From NCBI GenBank assembly GCA_964446285.1, contig CAYUNT010000030.1, positions 1 through 30,375 of the forward strand: DNA of 30,375 nucleotides, read 5' to 3'. The notes below the pieces were generated by a model that did not search any database, was not told the origin of the DNA, and saw only the letters and a list, made by a program, of their open reading frames with translations. This document shows positions 24,507 to 30,375 of the stretch, one piece after another. A program made the translations under genes and the position numbers. This DNA is from CAYUNT01 sp964446285 (GTDB lineage Bacteria > Sumerlaeota > Sumerlaeia > SLMS01 > CAYUNT01). The stretch's first letter is position 1, and each line of letters opens with the position of its first letter.

Positions 24507-25923
24507 ACCGGTTTCCGAATCGCCAATTGAAGGCGGTGAGCACAAACACAATCGCAAACAATACCCACGCTATTGCCGATCCATACCCGAGGCTCAATTC
24601 CTGAAACGCCTTTTCCCAAACGTAATACGCCAGGGTTTTGGTGGTTCCGGCGGGGCCGCCTTCCGTCATGACGCGCGCCTGTTCGAATCCACCCTGCAGG
24701 CCCGCGATTGTGCTCATAATCACAATGAAAAACGTCGTCGGCGCCAGTTGCGGCCAGGTTACGTTCCAAAACGCGCTCCATCGCCCCGCGCCATCAATCG
24801 ACGCCGCCTCGTAGAGTTCCTGCGGGATGTTGGACAATCCCGCCAGATACAATAACATATTCGCTCCGCCGACGCTAATCCAGAAGCCCATCATCATCAG
24901 CGCCGGCTTGGCCCATGCCGGGTCGCTAAGCCAGTGCGGCGTTTCCGCCTGGATGCCCACGGCGTGGAATGCGAGGCGCAGCGCCTCGTTGATCGGGCCA
25001 AAATCGGGATTCAGCATGTGTTTCCATAAGAGCATCACAGCGATGCCGGCCGTGAACGACGGCAGGTAAAAGAGCGTCCGGAAAAGCACCACGCCCCCGA
25101 GGCCAAACGCGGCGATCATCCAGAACACAAGCCAGAACAGGGCGGTGTCGCGCCGCCCCGCGCACCAAAACGCGACCGCGCCCGCCAGCCCGAGCGCCAG
25201 CATTCCAAGGCCAACACGCGTCCGGCTCCCGACGGCTGCCTTGAGCAGCGGTTGCGAAAGCACAAGCGCCAGAATGAGCGATCCGGCGATCGAGAGCGGG
25301 ATGAGGAACATCAAATACAAGGTGTTGTATAGGTATTTCCAAAATAGCGGATCAAGCGGCTCCCATGAGGCGAGAAAATCGCGCCGCGAAAGGTGTTGCA
25401 GCAAAAGCGCCGCCGCCGCCAGCAACGGTCCAAGCGCCCCGCATCCCCACCAGCTGGCGTCGTCGTCCGTCAGGAAAAAGAAACTGACAAACAGCATCGA
25501 AAGCCCGACGAATGCCGAGCCAACGCCTACAATTTTCGGGAAAGCGAGCACCGTGAGGGCCACTCCCGCAACGAGGCCGATCACGCCGCCGCCGCGCAGG
25601 CCTCCCCATTTGCGCCCCAGTCCGATCAGGGCAAGAATCGTTCCGGCGATCAGGAGGGCATACGAGCCAACATGCGCCACAAGCGGCGCCCATGTCCCGG
25701 CGGCCGCCCCCGCCTCGGCTACGGGCCGGAATCCCACCAATTGCCACAGGTTTTGCAGCCCGATGAAGCGCGTATGGATGGCCGGCTTGATGCTCCAGTT
25801 CGTGAGAACGATAAGCCCGGAAAAAAGCACCGGAAACGCGACAAAAATGAGGAATCCAATAAAATTCGGGGCGAGAAACGCGAGCGCCGTGAGGGCATTG
25901 CGGCGGTTTTTGCTGAGTTTCAT
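24493..25923 (-). CDS. carbohydrate ABC transporter permease, MalF type, with two extra membrane inserts
   Basis: The 476-residue product is clearly MalF/UgpA-like at both ends: LTALAFLAPNFIGFLIFVAFPV and FIGLQNLWQL (start), DPLFWKYLYNTLYLMFLIPLS, FRTLFYLPSFTAGIAVMLLWKHMLN, then the EAA loop EAASIDGAGRWSAFWNVTWPQ (372-392) and a normal C-terminus. The family is usually about 290-320 residues. The excess comes from about residues 66-187, holding roughly four hydrophobic segments, and about 231-277, holding two. Both interrupt otherwise contiguous family sequence without a frameshift. The start at ATG 25923 fits the family N-terminus; the upstream frame to 26046 is weak. It is the first gene of the importer operon and diverges from the GT2 gene. 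Confidence 0.9.
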   Translation of the reverse strand: MKLSKNRRNALTALAFLAPNFIGFLIFVAFPVLFSGLIVLTNWSIKPAIHTRFIGLQNLWQLVGFRPVAEAGAAAGTWAPLVAHVGSYALLIAGTILALIGLGRKWGGLRGGGVIGLVAGVALTVLAFPKIVGVGSAFVGLSMLFVSFFFLTDDDASWWGCGALGPLLAAAALLLQHLSRRDFLASWEPLDPLFWKYLYNTLYLMFLIPLSIAGSLILALVLSQPLLKAAVGSRTRVGLGMLALGLAGAVAFWCAGRRDTALFWLVFWMIAAFGLGGVVLFRTLFYLPSFTAGIAVMLLWKHMLNPDFGPINEALRLAFHAVGIQAETPHWLSDPAWAKPALMMMGFWISVGGANMLLYLAGLSNIPQELYEAASIDGAGRWSAFWNVTWPQLAPTTFFIVIMSTIAGLQGGFEQARVMTEGGPAGTTKTLAYYVWEKAFQELSLGYGSAIAWVLFAIVFVLTAFNWRFGNRYVNY

Positions 25924-26256
25924 GGGCGAACACAAAATTGGAAAGGATAGAAGGGACCAAAACAACAAATGGGACCGGAGGGGACCCAAATGACCGAGGC
26001 GACGCGCACAGGACCACAGAAACGTTGAGGACCGAACTCGCCGCACGTCATGTATTTTCCGTGAACGTAACCGGTTTCAATCGGATTTCGCGTTTTCGAG
26101 GCCAAAGACGTGCAAAATTCGCGTGGACATGGCGCGCGGACAGTCGGATGAACGTTCGGGCGATGCGCCTTCGCCAATGCGGCGTTTCTCCGGATGCAGG
26201 CAACATCGTCCCGATTGAGACGTTCCAATCCCGCGAACGCCCCCCTCGCCAAACCC
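25924..26256. promoter_or_regulatory. divergent intergenic region, importer operon and GT2
   Basis: These 333 nt should carry both promoters. Near the permease start lie three GGGACC-type units (about 25953-25992: GGGACC, GGGACC, GGGGACCC) within a purine-rich tract, reminiscent of a short degenerate repeat or an operator. I could not identify confident promoter hexamers. The open frame upstream of 26257 starts at 26194 but lacks a ribosome-binding site. Confidence 0.4.
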
Positions 26257-27141
26257 ATGCAACTTTCGCTGATTATTCCGATTTTCAATGAGCGCGCCCA
26301 TCTTCCCCAGATGATCGAGGCCCTCGGGAAACTGCGCGCCTCCGCCCTCGCGCCCGAGGGCGAAATCCTTCTGGTGGATGACGGTTCGACGGACGGCGGA
26401 AGCGAGTGGCTGGCCCAGACGCCGCTGCCTGAGGGAATGCGCCTCTTGCGACATCGCCGCAATCGGGGCTATGGCGCGGCGCTTCGCACGGGCATCCGGG
26501 CTGCTCGCCACGACCTGATCGCCATCGCCGACGCCGACGGCACGTATCCGCTCGAACGTGTGCCGGACCTGGCGCACCGCCTCGAATCCGATGCCGAGGC
26601 GAGCATGATCGTCGGAACGCGGACCGCCCCCGAAGCGCGCCGTTCGATCCCGCTCGTGCGCCGCCCCGCCAAATGGTTCCTCACGCGCTTGGCCGAGCAC
26701 TTGGCCGAGGCACCCATCCCCGACCTCAATTCCGGACTGCGCGTGTTCCGCCGCCAAGCCGTCGAGCCGTTTTTGCACCTCACCCCGGCGGGATTTTCTT
26801 TCACGACGACGATCACGCTGGCGCTTCTCACCAACGGGCACGAAATCCTATGGGAGCCGGTGGCTTATCATGCGCGCAGCGGGAGCTCGAAAATCCGCCC
26901 CGTGCGAGATACATTAGGATTTCTGCAACTGATTTTGCGGACTGTGTTGTATTTCAATCCGATGAAGGTTTTTCTGCCGATCAGCGCTGCGCTATTTACG
27001 GGGGGCATCGCATTGCTCATCGCGCGGCTTGTGATGCCGCACCCGTTTGGCATCGCCACCACAGTGATTTTATTCGCCGCCGCGCTGCAAATGCTCGCCG
27101 TCGGCCTGATTGCAGACCTGATCGACAAACGCCTGCGATAA
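26257..27141 (+). CDS. family 2 glycosyltransferase, DPM1/GtrB-like, with C-terminal TM pair
   Basis: The 294-residue product (from ATG 26257) starts with the GT2 signature LSLIIPIFNERAHLPQMIEAL, then ILLVDDGSTDGG, RNRGYGAALRTGI, the metal-binding IADADGTYP and DLNSGLRVFRR. A C-terminal pair of TM helices (about residues 243-260 and 265-285) follows. This layout is that of polyprenyl-phosphate sugar synthases such as dolichol-phosphate mannose synthase or GtrB, which make the lipid-linked sugars used by GT-C transferases like the one at 5984-7822. That link is inference, since the two genes are 18 kb apart. It is divergent from the importer operon. An upstream ATG at 26194 adds 21 residues without a family match. 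Confidence 0.92.
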   Translation: MQLSLIIPIFNERAHLPQMIEALGKLRASALAPEGEILLVDDGSTDGGSEWLAQTPLPEGMRLLRHRRNRGYGAALRTGIRAARHDLIAIADADGTYPLERVPDLAHRLESDAEASMIVGTRTAPEARRSIPLVRRPAKWFLTRLAEHLAEAPIPDLNSGLRVFRRQAVEPFLHLTPAGFSFTTTITLALLTNGHEILWEPVAYHARSGSSKIRPVRDTLGFLQLILRTVLYFNPMKVFLPISAALFTGGIALLIARLVMPHPFGIATTVILFAAALQMLAVGLIADLIDKRLR

Positions 27142-27164
27142 ACGAACGAATCCGCGCGCGTGGC

Positions 27165-27896
27165 TCATCTCATCCCCCGCAGAGTATTCACCACGCGGTT
27201 GAGGAAGCTTTCCGAGGCGTTGCCGATTCCCCACACAGATACACTCGATTTTAAACTGGCCGAGCGGCTGACGGAAATGGCCAGCGAGGCCTGGCCGACC
27301 ATGTATTGCAGCGCGATCGACGGGCCGGACATCGAGCCGAGATCGCCAAATCCGGCGAAATCTTCGGCGCGGATCACATAGGAATGCGTCAGGCCCTCGA
27401 TGTAAATCCGGTGGCGCGGCGCATCGAGATAACAATAGCCCATGTCTTCGACAACCACTTTCGCCTGTTTGAATGTGGCAAGGTTCTCGACCGTGACCAT
27501 GTAGCGCGGCAGTTGTTTGTAATCCTCGGGCAGATTTCGCGCGCGATCTGCGAGTTTGTAGTTGAGAAACGAATAAATCCAGAACTCGCGCAGTCCGGGA
27601 ATGAACATAATGATTCCGCAGAATGCAAAAACACCCAGCGACACCAAGTGTTCTTTAATCTGCGTCATTGTGATCAGAATCGCCAGCACGATGACCAGCA
27701 CCGCCGCCAGGCGCAGAACACAAACGACCTTCAGGGCAAGGGGGCTGCTGTTTGGCGCGGTCACGCACAGCGAATGCTCGAGTTCGGAGTATCGCGGGGC
27801 ATAACCGCGTTCGCGAATCAGCCGCCAGCTTTCATAAACGGCTGGAGTGCGGAAATCCTGGCCGACAACGGACGCTTGAGGGGGAGGGGCGTTCAT
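27165..27896 (-). CDS. two-TM membrane protein of unknown function
   Basis: The 243-residue product has a hydrophilic N-terminus (VYESWRLIRERGYAPRYSELEHSL), two adjacent TM helices (about 56-77 and 85-102), and a C-terminal soluble domain of about 130 residues rich in beta-strand (RYMVTVENLATFKQAKVVVEDMG, HRIYIEGLTHSYVIRAEDFAGFG). The pattern recalls small PH-like or YcxB-like domains that face the cytoplasm, but I cannot assign a family. The start at ATG 27896 is supported by AAAGGA about 9 nt upstream; a TTG two codons earlier is in frame. It lies 87 nt downstream of the tRNA-dihydrouridine synthase gene on the same strand and may be co-transcribed. Confidence 0.8.
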   Translation of the reverse strand: MNAPPPQASVVGQDFRTPAVYESWRLIRERGYAPRYSELEHSLCVTAPNSSPLALKVVCVLRLAAVLVIVLAILITMTQIKEHLVSLGVFAFCGIIMFIPGLREFWIYSFLNYKLADRARNLPEDYKQLPRYMVTVENLATFKQAKVVVEDMGYCYLDAPRHRIYIEGLTHSYVIRAEDFAGFGDLGSMSGPSIALQYMVGQASLAISVSRSASLKSSVSVWGIGNASESFLNRVVNTLRGMR

Positions 27897-27983
27897 TGCC
27901 AAGTCCTTTTCTTGGGGGGGGATCGGAGTGGGAAGGGATGGAGAGAACAGGATTTTTGTTCGGGCCGCCCAGCCGGGAAAACT

Positions 27984-29060
27984 CTAGGGTTCCGCCGGAT
28001 TCGAAGTTGTTTCCTCTTCTTGGACTTCGCTGCTATCGAATTCCAGGTCCGCAGGGCAATCGAATTCCTGCCCCGAGGCGCGTTCGAGCGCGGAGTCGAG
28101 GCATGTCTCGAGTTCGGCGAGCGTATGGGTTTTCATCAAAGCGCATTTCACGACATGCGATCCACGCAGGCCGCGCAGATAGGCCACGGCATGTTTGCGA
28201 AACTCGATGACTCCCCGCCCCTCGCCCCGTCGCGCGGCCATCAAGCGCGCATGGCGGCGCATCATGGCGATTCGCTCGGCCAAGAGGGGCGCAGGCGGAT
28301 CGGGTTCGCCGCGCAACCGCGCCACGCACGCCCCGAGCAGCCACGGATTGCCCATCGCCCCGCGCCCTATCATCACGGCGGCGCAGTTTGTTTCGCGGCG
28401 CATTCGCTCGGCGTCATCGGCGCAAAACACATCGCCATTGCCGATAACCGGGACGCGGAGTTGTTCGCGAAGCGCGGCGATCAGGCTCCAATCGGCGCGG
28501 CCTTTGTAGGCTTGCTCGCGCGTGCGGGCGTGGAGAATGACGGCGTCCACCCCTTCGCCCTCCGCGATGCGCGCGATCTCGAACGCTTCGCGTCCGCTTT
28601 CGCTCCATCCGGCGCGTATTTTTACCGTAAGAGGAATGCGGATTGCGGCGCGCATGGCCCGCAGAATGGCGCGAACCTGCTCGGGCTGGCGCAAAAGCGC
28701 CGATCCGCCGCTTGAGTTGACCACCTTGCGCGCCGGGCATCCCATGTTGAGGTCCACGAGCGCCGCCCCCTTGGCCTCGAGGCGCCGCGCCGCCTCAGCC
28801 AGCGTCTCCGGACGATGCCCGAGCAGTTGCACGGCCACCAGGCCTTCGGCGGCCTCGCCTTCGATGTCGAGAAGCCCCCAGGTTTTGGGGTCGTCATACA
28901 CCACGGCCTCGCACGAGACCATTTGCGTGCAGGTCAGCGTGCATCCCTGCTCGCGGGCGAGGATGCGCCAGGCGCGGTCGCTGATTCCGCATAACGGCGC
29001 GGGCACAACGGGCGCGCCCGCGTCGAGGCCGCCAATCTGCAAATTAGGCGCGGGAATCAT
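27984..29060 (-). CDS. dus: tRNA-dihydrouridine synthase (DusB-like)
   Basis: The 358-residue FMN enzyme reduces specific uridines in tRNA to dihydrouridine. Family motifs in order: VPAPLCGISDRAWR (FMN-binding N-terminus), LVDLNMGCPARKVVNSSGGSALL (catalytic Cys108), LTVKIRAGW, VILHARTREQAYKGRADW, PVIGNGDV and AVMIGRGAMGNPWL. A C-terminal helical RNA-binding region follows, with an acidic tail after residue 330 that is longer than in DusB. Length and motifs fit DusB best, but the A/C subtypes cannot be excluded by eye. The ATG at 29060 has AAGGTG 9 nt upstream. Confidence 0.93.
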   Translation of the reverse strand: MIPAPNLQIGGLDAGAPVVPAPLCGISDRAWRILAREQGCTLTCTQMVSCEAVVYDDPKTWGLLDIEGEAAEGLVAVQLLGHRPETLAEAARRLEAKGAALVDLNMGCPARKVVNSSGGSALLRQPEQVRAILRAMRAAIRIPLTVKIRAGWSESGREAFEIARIAEGEGVDAVILHARTREQAYKGRADWSLIAALREQLRVPVIGNGDVFCADDAERMRRETNCAAVMIGRGAMGNPWLLGACVARLRGEPDPPAPLLAERIAMMRRHARLMAARRGEGRGVIEFRKHAVAYLRGLRGSHVVKCALMKTHTLAELETCLDSALERASGQEFDCPADLEFDSSEVQEEETTSNPAEP

Positions 29061-29248
29061 CGCGAATTCACCTTGGCGGAAGTCGGGATGTATGCAATCC
29101 GCCGCATCTCTCTGGGCGGAGTTCTATCCATTCCATCCCGGAAGGCAAACACGGCGCAACGCGATGGTTCGCTCGGCGGCCCAATGCCCTGCCGCGCCCC
29201 AGCGCGCTTCATCAAAAAACCAGACTATGGCAAATCTTCAAAACGGCT

Positions 29249-30235
29249 TCAATTCGTTCCGACATACCCGGCGGGCTTTTTCAGCGATCCATCCGTGTTG
29301 AGAATGTCGTAAGGGCTGAGGTGATCCGTTACAACGCGCACGGTGTCCGAAGCGCCCTCGGGATTGGCGATGCCGATCGCCGGGCTGTAAAGCTCGTAGC
29401 GGATGCCATCCACCTCGACAACTTCGCCCGCGAGTCGCTTGCCCCACTCTTCGGCCCTTTCAATCACTTGTCTTTTCTGAGCATCCAACTCGTTGAAATA
29501 AGCTACGCGCTGGGTGTCGCGGCTTTCCAGGCGATTGACGAACCCCTGGGCAATTGCATTAACCCTTTTGCTCAAGTCCGCACCCTGCAATTTGAGAACA
29601 TCGTAAATCTCGTCCACTTGATTCTTGATGTCCTTGCGGGTGGCAATGCGCGCGGTGGTTCCGCTGGGGCCGCCTCCCGGACCTGAGGCCGGGCTGAAAA
29701 ATTCGCCCACTTGCGAATCCATGCTTTTATTCTGATTGGCAGCCACAAGCGCCTCGGGACCCGAAAATCCCGCGCCTGGCCCCATGCCGGGAGCGCCACC
29801 CGCTTGTGCGCCACCCACTTGTCCCCACTGAATTTCGCTGATGGTCGCCTTCATCGCTTCATCTTCAAAGATAGTCTGTTTCAAATACTTCTGCCATAAG
29901 TCGAGCTGGTCGTAATAAATTTTCCAAGCGGCGATATGGTGGTGAATTACCGGATCGTTCGGATTGGTGCGCGGCTGGCCGGGGATCAGTCCCTTTTGCG
30001 ACTTCTCGCGCCATTCCGTGTGGAGCGGCAGATACCACGCCGTATATTCTTCCAGCGTCAGGCCTTTGCGCGTAACCACTTCCACATCATCCACCATTTT
30101 CGATTCATAAACGAAAACATGCGTGGTGAGCGGATTGACCACGGAGGGAGCCTGCTGCGCCCGGATTGCGGACGCCCCAAGGAATCCCAGCAAAACGGCG
30201 GCTCCCAGAATCGCGATTGTTGCTCGACGCTTCAT
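29249..30235 (-). CDS. exported protein of unknown function
   Basis: The 328-residue product has a classical Sec signal peptide (RRATIAILGAAVLLGFLG, cleavage likely after AIRA). The mature part has a predicted alpha-helical region with WYLPLHTEWREKSQKG and HHHIAAWKIYYDQLDLWQKYL. A Gly/Pro/Ala-rich linker follows (about 140-205), then a second helical, coiled-coil-like region (IKNQVDEIYDVLKLQGADLSKRVNAI) and a C-terminal VDGIRYELYSPAIGI segment. I recognise no family and see no catalytic motif; a structural or envelope role is possible. GAGG lies 8 nt before the ATG. The 188-nt spacer to the dus gene shows nothing I can assign. Confidence 0.8.
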   Translation of the reverse strand: MKRRATIAILGAAVLLGFLGASAIRAQQAPSVVNPLTTHVFVYESKMVDDVEVVTRKGLTLEEYTAWYLPLHTEWREKSQKGLIPGQPRTNPNDPVIHHHIAAWKIYYDQLDLWQKYLKQTIFEDEAMKATISEIQWGQVGGAQAGGAPGMGPGAGFSGPEALVAANQNKSMDSQVGEFFSPASGPGGGPSGTTARIATRKDIKNQVDEIYDVLKLQGADLSKRVNAIAQGFVNRLESRDTQRVAYFNELDAQKRQVIERAEEWGKRLAGEVVEVDGIRYELYSPAIGIANPEGASDTVRVVTDHLSPYDILNTDGSLKKPAGYVGTN

Positions 30236-30375
30236 GATCAGCCTCGATCAGAAGATATTTCGCGCGCGGAACAGAACTTGGACGGATTTGCCCGCCATAC
30301 AACAAACAACGGCGCGCCTTGCCCAATGGCGGCGGCACACACTCCATCCCCGCCCAATAAAGAGTCCCACAACCC

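Noticed and set aside
1..30375. CRISPR array, tRNA, rRNA, transposase or integrase genes
   Set aside because: No regularly spaced direct repeats of CRISPR type, no tRNA-like cloverleaf and no mobile-element enzyme motifs were seen on either strand by eye.

Overview
This is a GC-rich bacterial window of 30.4 kb with about 20 real genes on both strands, separated by intergenic spacers that carry short palindromic repeats. The mix suggests an uncultured Gram-negative lineage near the PVC, Sumerlaeota or Hydrogenedentota groups. The clues are lipoprotein-type secretion signals, a type IV pilin/GspG-like protein ending in a YDPTNGT-type tail, DUF4434 and GH20 proteins, and dispersed hairpin repeats. 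That placement is inference from gene style only; no rRNA is present to test it.

Layout. Positions 59-3448 (minus strand) hold a secreted lipoprotein with a divergent NodB-like deacetylase fold, followed by a multi-pass membrane protein whose 3' end lies inside a dispersed repeat. Positions 3719-5891 hold two divergent lipoprotein genes, an LD-carboxypeptidase (S66) and an endonuclease/exonuclease/phosphatase. Positions 5984-7822 encode a GT-C-type membrane glycosyltransferase carrying two copies of a DNA repeat. Positions 7881-8515 are a complete rpsO unit with promoter, long leader, gene and terminator. Positions 8766-9926 encode an exported protein with an NlpC/P60-like Cys/His pattern.

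Positions 9971-14089 (minus strand) are a tightly packed signalling operon: an SBP3-domain sensor kinase, a single-domain receiver, and a REC-PAS-HK-REC hybrid kinase. They overlap by 4 nt or are 1 nt apart. A sigma-54 activator of the NtrC class diverges from them and converges on a pilin-like gene (16005-16727). Then come an EamA transporter (17192-18124), a translationally coupled DUF4434 plus GH20 hexosaminidase pair (18323-21768), a palindromic non-coding element, and a carbohydrate ABC importer made of a substrate-binding protein and two permeases (22052-25923). The MalF-type permease has two extra membrane-spanning insertions, and no ATPase gene is in the window. A GT2 glycosyltransferase diverges from it. 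The right end carries a two-TM protein, a tRNA-dihydrouridine synthase and an unknown exported protein.

The clearest functional theme is extracellular glycan handling (deacetylase-like lipoprotein, GH20, DUF4434, sugar importer, LD-carboxypeptidase) next to an environmental sensing relay. I saw no CRISPR array, tRNA, rRNA, transposase or phage gene. The most unusual signals are the repeat families, two of which overlap coding sequence, and the enlarged MalF-type permease.
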